Origin: Eleusine coracana subsp. coracana
Lineage: Eukaryota; Streptophyta; Magnoliopsida; Poales; Poaceae
Direction of reading: 5' to 3'
Assembly: GCA_032690845.1 (NCBI GenBank)
Contig: CM064434.1
Location: forward strand, 31,650,413-31,714,412
Length of the DNA stretch: 64,000 nucleotides
Part shown: positions 32,854 to 42,631 of the stretch, in pieces
How the letters are laid out: every line of letters starts with the position of its first letter
Numbering within the stretch: position 1 is the stretch's first letter
Translations under genes and position numbers: made by a program
Notes under the pieces: generated by a model
What the model was told of the DNA's origin: nothing
What the model saw: the letters and a program-made list of their open reading frames with translations, nothing else
Database searches by the model: none

Positions 32854-33922
32854 AAGTCAGAACCTTATGCCTTATATTAACATTAATAGGTCAAGTACAA
32901 TGTATGAGCTGGTTTCTAAGCAATGTCACATACGATTTGATGATGTGTGAAGGAGAGAGAGAGAGTGAGATAAAGAGGAGTTTTTTGAGATGGAATTGTC
33001 TGATACTAATATTTGAAATATGAGATAGCTTATGCAATCCATATATAAATATTTCTTTTTCATCTGCAGAATAATAAATTATAGATTTACTAAGGACAAC
33101 TAAACAAACTATCAATTATAGAAGTTGTCTAAGAAATTATCTTAAAATTTTATATTATGCATTAGACAAATTTTGGGACAACATAATCATATGTACCATT
33201 AGAACAAGTACAATGTTATATCTAGACCATCTCATATAGCAGTACCATGTGCCACATCTTTAGTTTCAAATCGTTCATCATTCCATATTTAATTTATATC
33301 AAACATTCTTATCTTGGCCTTTAGTTTTTAAAAATATTAATTCAACAATATATAAATAATATATCATAAAAATACTCTATGATCAAAGATAAAAAATTTT
33401 AAACTATGCTAAACTATGCAGATTTTGAGATTCATGATCAAAGATAAAAATTTTAATCACTTTGACCATATATAAAACGAAAGTGTTCGTATTTCTTAAT
33501 GTCTGTTGACGGTCGTTAAATACCAATTCCAACCATTAATATAACCATAAATATGAGAAGACTTAGCATTTCATACACACATGTTACTTAGGAATAATGA
33601 AATTCCACTTGTCCTTGGAGATTTATGTGCATGTAGGGATTATATATAAAAGAAGTGGAGAAATGCCCCCGCGATAATACCACTACAGCTAATGGGAGAG
33701 CGACAACTGGACATCACTTCTCAAAAAAAAAAAGACAACTGGACATCACACGGATCCATCAAGAGAGAAAGCACACCTCCGGCCAATCAGAGCGCAGCAC
33801 AAGGATCCACAGGCCCATAAATATAGCAAACCAACATATCAGAAAGCCTAACACATGGATTATCGATTGGGGACAGAAAGTCAGTGTCTCGGAGAAGGCC
33901 ATGAACAAGGGGCATCGATTGA
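32854..33922. other. AT-rich spacer, possible MITE remnants
   Basis: No gene. AAGTACAATGT occurs at 32893 and again near 33207, with a roughly inverted GTACATATGATTATG between them. This resembles the ends of small DNA transposons, but no clean terminal repeats or target duplications could be fixed. Confidence 0.35.
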
Positions 33923-34799
33923 TGTTTGGCCGAACACCCGTGTTCGGCCAAACAACATTAGGGCCCACTCGGGTGGTCTCCCACCGCCTTTCCAAGGTCG
34001 GTTCTAGCACTTAGGGCGGAGTTACCGCCTCCTGGAACCGCCTTTGGGCCCTATATAAGGAGAGGAGTGCCTCCACTTTAACACACACCAAGAAAAATCC
34101 ATTCTCTAGCACTACACTTAGTCTCTAGGTCCTAGTGGAGTTTAGGAGAGAGGAGGCTGTTTTGAGGTCCTCGACTTAGTCTTGGAGAACTTTCGGGTTA
34201 GTTCTACTCTAGTCCTCTCTTGTAAGACTAATTTACTTTATTAATATTATTATCTTCTTTATTCCTTATGCCTTATCCTTATACTAGTGTGATAGCATGT
34301 GTTTTGTATATGATTATTGCCTAGTCATGTTAGGTTATTATATGCTTCACATACCTATGTTAGTCAACCTATGTCCTTATATTCGTGTAATGCATATTCT
34401 AGATAGACATGCATTAGTCCATGACTTGTAATCCATAGCGTTAAAGTTATGTATGCTATAGTCTATAGCTTGTTAACCCGTAGGGTTAAAGCTATGCATG
34501 TCCTAGCCCTTTTACTTGTTGATCCGTAGGGTCAGAGTTCTACATGTTATAGTAATTGATTTGTTGATCCATCGGGTCAAGGTTAGGTATACTCTCATTT
34601 ACGACTTGGTGATCCGAAGGGTCAAAGTCCCATGGGGATTGAGAGTATTATTTAGTAATGTAAGTGTGGTGCTTAGATTGGTAAATAGCCATGAGTATTT
34701 GTTTGCCCCCTTGAACAGGATTGACTATATGACTGACACAGAGACATGATAGCCCTAGTGTCATGTGTCCTAGTATAGGGTTAACCTATAGGTGGTGAC
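33923..34799 (+). mobile_element. Ty3/gypsy LTR, left part (split by Athila relative)
   Basis: The promoter-bearing part of an LTR whose remainder is at 44186-44643. A 32-bp near-palindrome opens it (33923-33954), and a TATA (CTATATAAGG) lies at about 34052. It is interrupted at GTGAC (34795-34799), the target duplication of the inserted element. The true LTR start may lie slightly upstream of 33923. No partner LTR is in the window. Confidence 0.6.
34424..34640 (+). repeat. Minisatellite inside the LTR, about 45-bp unit x 5
   Basis: Five imperfect units start with CTTGTTGATCCGTAGGGTCA-type text (near 34424, 34469, 34515, 34560 and 34604), differing at many positions. Confidence 0.8.
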
Positions 34800-36348
34800 T
34801 GTTGACTTTTGCTAAGCCATATTAATAAATCATTCCCGGCGCGGGGCCAGAAACGGTTCACTAATATGTCCCAGAGTCAAGTAGGTAAAATCCGCAAGCG
34901 CACGGAGAATACCGCTGTAGCACTTCACCCGAAAGTATTCAGGGTATCGTATTTGTTTATCCCAAAGGAAGGGTATGATCAAGAAGCGTTACTAACATAT
35001 AAGATCATGTTAACAATTAGCAAGGATATCTAACCAAGACAGGCGGGTACATGATAATAACCGGGTAGTGTGACACACACAGAAGATTCCTACTAAATAA
35101 ATAAAGTCTAGTGGAGGAAAGACTAGGCTAAGCTACTCCTACTATACATTCCTATACAGTTGCATAGCCTAAGTAGAATACATACAGACCCACACTCAGG
35201 TTCAGCAGTCAATAATATAGCACTTCAGGCACGGACTTACCCCTGCATCCACAGGCGACTTCCGCCAAGAGCCTACGCACTAGCCTAGCGGGGAGGATTT
35301 CAAAGGACGGACAGGGCTGTCACCACCTGTCGCCTACCTCAACGAACCAGTAGACTAACGAATAATTGATGCAAATCAGTCACCCAAATACCATACTTGC
35401 ATGACCAAAGAGCACTCTGCCCCTCCGCGATTACTATTAACGAGGCAGAGCTACCGTACGAATACGATCACCAAACCCATGCTATACTTTATCAGCTAAA
35501 ACTAAGCATAGAGACTATAACATATAAACTAGACTATAGTGACGGTATATAACTAGCATGACAATAGTAGTATAATAAATATAAACTACTATCACACAAG
35601 TAGACTATACTATCACATATATGGATCACAATATCAAACAAGAAACTCATGACCCAAGCACAACTATATAGAAAAGATATATATATTGATAAGAGCAAAG
35701 TCTTACAAAAGGGAAAAGATACAAGAGCCATACCAATTCCAAGTGAAGACTTTGGACTAGAGAGTTCTAGACTCAGCCTAACTCCACTAAAACTCCAAGA
35801 ACTACTACTAGCAAGAGAGAAATGCTTCTTGTGGTGTGTGTTAAGTGTGAAGGCACACCCTCCTATTTATAGCCTCAATAGGTCGGCAAGGGAGCGTAAC
35901 CGCCACGGAAGGCATCTCAAACCGTCATCAGGAGTCGCGGAGGAGCCAACACGTGGAAGCCCAGGCGGAGAGGGCGCCCGGCCGGGTCGGCCGACCTGAC
36001 CAGGTCGGCCGACCTGGGGGTGGCCCCTCCTGGCCTGTGCTTTCTCCAGGTGGCTGTCCTGTGGGCCCTGACATCGGTTTGCGCGGTATTACATGGAGTT
36101 ACGTCGGTTAAGTGCTGAAAATGGGCCCTTCAATCCGTGTGACGTCCATGTGGCACTCTCTGATTGGTCGAAAGTGTGTTTTCTTGCCTTTTGAGGTGTT
36201 TCCTTCACATTTCCTCCTGCATGCACAAAGTTCTCCAAGTACAAGTGGAACTATATTATTGTGCTAAAGCATGCGTGTATGAAATGCCAAATTCTCCTTT
36301 ATTTGAGTATAGTTGACGGTTAAAAATGGTACTTAACAGCCGTCAACA
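34800..36348 (-). repeat. Athila-relative 3' LTR
   Basis: 1549 bp, TGTTGAC...GTCAACA. Minus-strand TATAAATA at 35864-35871. Two GGTCGGCCGACC palindromes (35985-35996, 36003-36014) lie upstream of that TATA box. Confidence 0.95.
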
Positions 36349-36362
36349 AACTCCCCCAAGCT
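36349..36362 (-). promoter_or_regulatory. Polypurine tract of the Athila relative
   Basis: On the minus strand AGCTTGGGGGAGTT directly precedes the 3' LTR, the expected plus-strand DNA primer site. Confidence 0.8.
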
Positions 36363-37750
36363 TACCCTTTGCTCGTCCCGAAGCAAAGATAAACTTAAGT
36401 TGTTGATCAGGAGTTGCTACAATGTCCTACTCCTCAATAATACTATGCGCATAACAAAGTACTCTTCCTAGAATTAAATATGTTGGCACATAACTTACCC
36501 ATTTACCTCGATCCATGGGGCTTTTACACCTCATTGTCTTGGGCGGTTGAGAGATAGAACAATTGCAGGGCACCAATCACTTGCTCTAGATTCCGCTATG
36601 TTATTCCGGAGGTTTTCAAAAGATTTTGAAAATAAAAACCAAGTTCCTCAAATGATTCTCTCGGATCACTCAATATGTGTATGATTCCTCACCAAGGCAA
36701 AGTGTTGCCTATAATCACCTATTTCTAAATAAGGCTTTATGTGGAGCTCAAGGTAGGGATATATGAGGCACTCATGTTCACATAATATTGCTATGTCAAA
36801 AGACCGGATCCAAGAAAAACATCAATTCAAACAATCTTGATCAAGATGTGCAAGTGTGTGGGAGAACGGAGGAATGGTGGATGGGAAGAAATAACTCCTT
36901 TTTGAATTTTCCTTCTTTCTTTTGGAGTTTCTAGGCTATGGCTATCTTTTGCTTGCTCTCTTTTTTGAGCATTTTTTTTTTCTTTTCTTTTTGCATAGCC
37001 ATAGTCCTAGTTTGCAATGAATACTTTGAGAGAGGAATTTTGTAATGGATATATGGAGTGTTTCTTTGGATGGATGGATGGATAGTGACTTTCTTCCGGT
37101 GTAGAAGAATAGCTCACGGTGGATATGGTGGATGCTATCTTCTTGATTTAGAAGGATAGCTCATGGCGGTGGATGTGTGTATATGATCTTGATCAAGAAA
37201 GCATGAAAAGAGTTCTACTAGGGTCACATCAATTTTGACTAAGCTCAATGTGAAACAAGCAGAATATGTGTAAAGGTTTTCAAATGTAAACACTACATAT
37301 GGCTGTGGTGGGAATTTCATCATTGAGGAACTTGTCAATTTGTCATTTTGAAAAATAAAACTCCGAAATTCAAGCTTTACGTTGAGCAAGATCATAGCAG
37401 CCCTTATCTATCATATCATACCTCTCAACAACTTAGAACTAGAGAATGCATATGCTACCCACAAGATTCAAGTTCAAGGCAAGATTTACCAACAAACCTA
37501 ACTCTTGAGAGAGTACTAAGTTGTAAACTAGCATTAGAGAGGAATAAAGGACAGAGCAACTATTCATCATCTCAACATAGGAAAATTATACACATTCATA
37601 CCGCGCATGAAAAAGGGAAATATTTTTGTTCTTTTTATGTTTTGCAAATTTTTATGGATTTTCAGATTTAGCAAATGCAAGAAATAAAGGGAAGGGGAAA
37701 GATATAAGTTACCGTGAGAAGGGGGGGTCCTCCCCCAAGCTTGTTCTTGC

Positions 37751-39241
37751 TCATATCTGCTGGTTCGGGTCGTAGCCTTGGGAGCGGAAGAAGGCATCCC
37801 AATTGTTCTGATTCTGAGCCATCATCGCGTTCAGCTGGCGGAATTGGTTGTCGCTGAAATTCTGCCATTGCTGGGTGTCGGTGACATGTTGCGTGAGAGT
37901 TTGTTGCATGCTCTCGGTGCGCAAATCAATGTCGTTCACCCTCCTTGTCAACTCGGCCATCCCATAGTTGAGTTCACGGAACCCACGGGATGAGAATGAC
38001 CGAGTGGCAAAGGATGGCGGTCCGCTTGAACTTGATGACGTCTGCATGGGGTAATCGTACTGAGATTCCCATGCTCCGGCCTGCCATGTTGATGCACCCG
38101 CCTCGTCCTGTGGCGGGGGCTGCTCCCATACCGGATCTCCGGTCGGAGTGTGAAACTCCGGTGTAGGCTCCATATGCCTACGGGAACGTGTCGGTCGCCC
38201 TGAAACACTATGCCTGCGAACTTCTCCCACTGGCTCAAGTGGGAGGGTTAGTGCCCGATAGTGATACAGACGAAGACCCGGGTTAGGTAACGGGAATTCA
38301 TTTGTATACCCGGGAAAGTGATAGATCAAGGTATTATTTGGACCATGTTTCAAAGTATGTCCTTGCACAAAATAGTCCTCGCCTAGAAATTCTCTATCTA
38401 CCGTCAAATATTCAACATGAACATTCTCAAGCAGACCACACTTCTGCGCAATGCGAGTAACTAAAGAGGTGCACTCAATTGGTCCTGTCAACTTTATATT
38501 GTCTAACCATTGATCAATCATGCATTCCGCGGGTGGCACCCTAATTTTCTTAACCATGGCATAAAGTATTTTCAATTCATCTTGCCGGACAACCCTAATG
38601 TCACCTCGAGGAAACAAGGTCATAGCCAACCACACATGCATAAATCTAAGTGTAGGATTATGGATGGCACTTGTTCTAGGCTTGGGACCCCACTCGTTTC
38701 CGAAAATCTTTTTCCAAAAACTTTCTTTATGGAACCCCTTTAGCGCTTTATCTAAGTCTAGCCTACATTTAGGATTTAGACCTAGCATAGCATGAAGATC
38801 ACCCCATGTGACCAAGCGCTTTTGCCCAAACAAGCGAAAAGAAATGCCTTCATCATACTTTCTAAGGGTGCATAAAAACTGCATAGTAAGCAAACAAGAA
38901 CCCGGCTCATCTACTTCTACGAAATTTAGCCGACCCATAGTGCGAAAAATAGAGGCAAATTCTTCTCTCATACCTATTTTCTCGAGGAAGTCCGGATCGA
39001 AGCGTCGGGTGTGGGCGAAAGGCCGTTCTCTCATGAGCGCGATGGCTTGGCCCTCGCGGTCATCCTTGATGTCGAGATGCTCCTCGGTGATGAGCAAGGC
39101 CGGCCTTTCCTCCGGAATTTCAGCTTCGGGGTCACCATGTCCCGGACTTGGTGTGAGCTCGACGGAGGATGCTTGACTCGTGCTTGCACGAGTGCTTTTT
39201 CCCCGCTTAATTCCGGCGACTTGCTTCATTCGGTTGAACAT
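37751..39241 (-). CDS. ATHILA-domain (ATHILA ORF-1-like) protein, 496 aa
   Basis: One intact frame from the ATG at 39241 (MFNRMKQVAGIKRGK) to the stop at 37751. The open frame extends 17 codons upstream through a hydrophobic stretch (FDLVFVLVLCLFLC) but without an ATG. The core has PFAHTRRFDPDFLEKIGM, QFLCTLRKYDEGISFRLFG and a TWGDLHAMLGL block, the layout of the ATHILA ORF-1 family found between pol and the 3' LTR of Athila elements. The C-terminal 150 residues are Ser/Gln-rich with a short coiled-coil-like segment. Function is unknown; this ORF has been called env-like by position, but I see no signal peptide within the ATG-initiated protein. Confidence 0.85.
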   Translation of the reverse strand: MFNRMKQVAGIKRGKSTRASTSQASSVELTPSPGHGDPEAEIPEERPALLITEEHLDIKDDREGQAIALMRERPFAHTRRFDPDFLEKIGMREEFASIFRTMGRLNFVEVDEPGSCLLTMQFLCTLRKYDEGISFRLFGQKRLVTWGDLHAMLGLNPKCRLDLDKALKGFHKESFWKKIFGNEWGPKPRTSAIHNPTLRFMHVWLAMTLFPRGDIRVVRQDELKILYAMVKKIRVPPAECMIDQWLDNIKLTGPIECTSLVTRIAQKCGLLENVHVEYLTVDREFLGEDYFVQGHTLKHGPNNTLIYHFPGYTNEFPLPNPGLRLYHYRALTLPLEPVGEVRRHSVSGRPTRSRRHMEPTPEFHTPTGDPVWEQPPPQDEAGASTWQAGAWESQYDYPMQTSSSSSGPPSFATRSFSSRGFRELNYGMAELTRRVNDIDLRTESMQQTLTQHVTDTQQWQNFSDNQFRQLNAMMAQNQNNWDAFFRSQGYDPNQQI

Positions 39242-39518
39242 GGCTGCACACAAGAACAAACACAAGACAAGAACAAAAACAAGATCGAACAAGTGTTCGG
39301 GTGAGCGTTAGTGAAAACGACAAACCCGAGCTTCTCCGAAATTGGTTTTCTTCTCACAACAACTTGCAAATGCACTAAAATAGAGGGGAAATATTTTTTT
39401 TTGGGTTTTTGGGGCTGTAGTAAAGTTGAAGAACACGAAATTTTGGGAGAGCAACAAGTGAGCAAAGGAGGGGAGTCAAAGATGAGCTTGGAATGGTGAA
39501 GCTCCTCCTCCTGGGCGG

Positions 39519-39640
39519 TTTTTATAGCAAGATGGCCATTAGAAAGGGACAGAGCAACGGCCATATAGCCGTTTGGAGAAAGGAGCACAGGAAAAGGTGG
39601 GGCCAGGGGGTCGGCCGACCTCACCAGGTCGACCGACCTG
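39519..39640 (-). promoter_or_regulatory. Internal promoter-like block upstream of the ATHILA ORF
   Basis: On the minus strand GGTCGACCGACC and GGTCGGCCGACC (39627-39638, 39609-39620) lie about 85-110 bp upstream of TATAAAAA (39519-39526), some 280 bp before the ATG at 39241. The LTR promoter has the same order: two such palindromes, then TATAAATA about 115-140 bp later. This suggests the ORF has its own promoter. Confidence 0.5.
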
Positions 39641-39982
39641 GCAGGTGGGCCTCCTGGCAGCCCCCTTTTTCCTATGTGTTCCCCAACGGCTAGGGGATTT
39701 GTCCCCTGCTGCCTTTTTGCTCAAAAAGCTCGACAAAAAATCTTTTCAAAATGGAAAGCCCCAAAACCTATTTTCTAAATTTTCAGAAATGCAAATGAGT
39801 TTTGAAAAATTTCAAGGTGGCTGGAAAAATTCAAAAATGCAGAAATGCAGTGGTCGGAAAAAATCAAAATGTGGTGGAAAGCAAATATGCAATTAAAAGA
39901 GCAAATATGGATAACTACCGGTTTAACCTCCCGGCGAGGACTCACCTTTTAAAGTCCGACGAGCGGGACTTTTCTCCGGCGT

Positions 39983-42343
39983 TCAGCTCGATGAAGCGTT
40001 GTCCGGTCCCGGAGATGAAGACACGGATGATGCTTCTTGTTTCACTCGCCACACCTTCTTGGTCTTTGTTGCGGCCGGTGGCTTCTCGGGCTTCGGAGGC
40101 TGCGGTTTTGCAGGCTTCACAGCCTGTTTCTTTGCAGACCTCGGAGGTTGCTGCCTTGTGGACTTCGGAGGCTGTTGCTTAATGTGTGACCTTTGCCCCC
40201 TTGCCTTCATCAGTTGTTGCTGTGCAACCTTTTCCTTCTCAAGGAAGTTCTTCATGAATGTGATGAGGCTGTCCTTCTTGGGCGGAGTGACCTCCACTTC
40301 CTTGATGTTGCTTGGGTTCGGCCCGTACTTGATACGGATCATGTTGCACTGTTCTTTCCGTGACCGAAAGTCAAACTTCTCCTCCTTGCCATTGATGTGG
40401 AAGCGGATTTCTCCGGCTCCTACATCGATGCGAGCATCCGCAGTGCTGAGAAATGGGCGTCCCAGGATGAGCGGTGTGCTCTTCCCGACGTCCATGTCAA
40501 GCACTACGAAGTCGACGGGGATGAAGCAATCCCGGATTTTCACCAGAATATCTTCGGTGATCCCTGCCGGATAGCGGACCGTTGAATCGGCCAGCTGCAG
40601 CTGCATCGGCGTGGGGGATAGTGTGGTGTAGTTGAGCTTGTCGAAGACATCCTTCGGCATGACGCTCACACTTGTCCCAAGATCACATAAGGCATGGTCG
40701 AAGTTCTGTGTCCCGATCGAGCAGGTGATCGTGGGACACCCCGGATCTTCCTTCTTCTCAGGAAGCCGGTTGAGTATTGCAGCGCTACACTCTTCCGTCA
40801 GCTTGACAATTTCTGTGGTCGGTAGTGGGCGCTTGTTGCTGATAAGATCCTTGAGGTAGCGAGCGTACGTGGGTACTTGTATCGCATCCAGCAAGGGCAC
40901 GTTGATGTGCAGCTTCTGGATCACCTCAACGAAGCGTGTGAACTGCTCGTCCACGGTGGGCTTCCTTCTTCTTTCAGGAAACGGCATGAGGTTCGTGTCA
41001 TAGAACTCATGTGGGGCCGTTTTCCTAGGTGGCAGTTCTTCTTCTTCTGCCGGCTTCTCAGCTGATGTGTCCTTTCCTGCATGGTTAGGGTATGGTGGAT
41101 CCCGAGTGGACTTACCTCCTCTCGTGGTAACCGCATTAACATTTTCTAAGGGGGTCTCGGGTTGCCCCGGGATTTTCCCCGACTCAGCAGTAGGAACAGC
41201 AGCAGCTAACTGAGCTAATTGGGTTTCTATCATTTTATTAAAGCTCAGCTGATTCTTGAGAGCAGAGGAAACACCCTCTATCTTAGTGTGGATGCTCTCA
41301 AGAGTCCTATCAGTGGTGGCAAGCTTTTTACTGCTGTTATCATTAACCTTAGCTTGACCAAGCACAAGATCTTTCAAGGAGGGCTGATTATAACCGGAAT
41401 TAAAACCAGAGAAGTTGCCAGAGTTACCTCCTTGGTAGTTGGGACGTGGTGGACCCCAACTTTGACCTCCTTGTGGACGGTAGCCGTTGTTGTTGTTGTT
41501 GCCCATGAACATTGCGTCCTCATGGGTCTCAGGGCAGTCATTGCCCGAGTGTCCCGTGTTGCCACAGACCTCGCAAGTCATACGAGTGTCTAGGGCTTTC
41601 ACTTCTCCATTGGCTTGGTCGTCCATCTTCTTCATGAGAAGGTCGATCTTGGCGGCGAGCATGTCAACCTCCTTGACGGAGTGCATGCCTCGCTGGCGAG
41701 GTTGGAGGCGCTCTTCATTCCAACCTTGGTTGGACACCATCTTCTCGATCAAATCTTTTGCCTTGCTCACAGTGAGCGAGAAGAAGGCTCCACCAGCAGC
41801 AGCATCGAGGTGGTCGCGGGCCGACGGAGTAAGCCCGTTGTAGAAGTTCTGGATGATCAGCCAATCATCCATCCCGTGGTGGGGACATGCCAGGATGTAC
41901 TCCTGGAGCCTCTCCCATGCCTCAGGAATCGACTCCTTCGACTCCTGCTGGAAGCTTGAGATCTTTTCGCGGAGGGCATTGGTCTTGCCCAGCGGGAAGA
42001 ACTTTGCAAGGAACGCAGCTGAACACTTCTCCCAAGTGTTCACAGCTTCAGGGTTTGCGTAGAACCACTGTCTCGCTCTCCCAAGGAGAGAGAACGGGAA
42101 CAGTCGAAGGCGAACAGCGTCGGGGGTGACGTCCTTCATTTTGAACGTGTTGCAAATCTCCAGGAATTGCTGGAGATGAGCACTAGCGTCCTCATTGGCT
42201 TTCCCACAGAATGGGCTAGCCTGCACCATGGTGATGAGACCGGTCTTGATCTCGAAGTTCGCATCTCCCACATTGCCAGCTGGTCCCGTAGGGATGTTGG
42301 CAGCGGAGGGAGCGGAGAACTCGCGGAGGGTCTTGTCGGCCAT
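39983..42343 (-). CDS. Gag-protease polyprotein of the Athila relative, 786 aa
   Basis: Intact frame from ATG 42343 (MADKTLREFSAPSAANIP) to the stop at 39983. Residues about 60-200 are the retrotransposon Gag domain (RLRLFPFSLLGRARQWF). The zinc knuckle CEVCGNTGHSGNDC is at 257-270, followed by a Gly/Asn-rich segment. The protease core is at about 540-650, with DLGTS at 554-558 (Athila proteases use this variant of DTG/DSG) and LILGRPFL near 625. Residues about 705-765 are Lys/Pro/Gln repeats (KQQPPKSTRQQPPRSAKK type). Just after the stop is the segment that in full Athila elements follows pol, so pol appears deleted between. Probably expressed from the right-hand LTR. Confidence 0.92.
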   Translation of the reverse strand: MADKTLREFSAPSAANIPTGPAGNVGDANFEIKTGLITMVQASPFCGKANEDASAHLQQFLEICNTFKMKDVTPDAVRLRLFPFSLLGRARQWFYANPEAVNTWEKCSAAFLAKFFPLGKTNALREKISSFQQESKESIPEAWERLQEYILACPHHGMDDWLIIQNFYNGLTPSARDHLDAAAGGAFFSLTVSKAKDLIEKMVSNQGWNEERLQPRQRGMHSVKEVDMLAAKIDLLMKKMDDQANGEVKALDTRMTCEVCGNTGHSGNDCPETHEDAMFMGNNNNNGYRPQGGQSWGPPRPNYQGGNSGNFSGFNSGYNQPSLKDLVLGQAKVNDNSSKKLATTDRTLESIHTKIEGVSSALKNQLSFNKMIETQLAQLAAAVPTAESGKIPGQPETPLENVNAVTTRGGKSTRDPPYPNHAGKDTSAEKPAEEEELPPRKTAPHEFYDTNLMPFPERRRKPTVDEQFTRFVEVIQKLHINVPLLDAIQVPTYARYLKDLISNKRPLPTTEIVKLTEECSAAILNRLPEKKEDPGCPTITCSIGTQNFDHALCDLGTSVSVMPKDVFDKLNYTTLSPTPMQLQLADSTVRYPAGITEDILVKIRDCFIPVDFVVLDMDVGKSTPLILGRPFLSTADARIDVGAGEIRFHINGKEEKFDFRSRKEQCNMIRIKYGPNPSNIKEVEVTPPKKDSLITFMKNFLEKEKVAQQQLMKARGQRSHIKQQPPKSTRQQPPRSAKKQAVKPAKPQPPKPEKPPAATKTKKVWRVKQEASSVSSSPGPDNASSS

Positions 42344-42599
42344 TTGCTCAGAGCTTGATGGTGCGGGAATGACAGGTTCGATTGGCCGAGTCTCCTTTAC
42401 GAGGAGGGGTGAGCCTAGCTCGTGTCCTTCTCAAGAGTGACTCAGGATCTTCAGTGAAGTTTGTCGGCAAGTCGAAACCAGTCATACACTACCCTGTTTT
42501 CATACAAAATGCAGAAAACAAAGCAAGGTTAACCTGCTTAGGAGATAGCCTTAATAATTGCAACACTACTATATACATTAGTAATTTTTCTTGAATCAT

Positions 42600-42629
42600 A
42601 CGCCTTCCCCGGCAACGGCGCCAGAAATG
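42600..42629 (-). promoter_or_regulatory. Primer-binding site
   Basis: On the minus strand, just after the 5' LTR, TGGCGCCGTTGCCGGGGA (about 42604-42621) matches the tRNA-complementary sequence seen in many plant Ty3/gypsy elements. Confidence 0.8.
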
Positions 42630-42631
42630 CT

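Noticed and set aside
39242..39292. Signal-peptide-like hydrophobic extension of the ATHILA ORF
   Set aside because: The extension precedes the first ATG and would need a non-AUG start; kept out of the called CDS.
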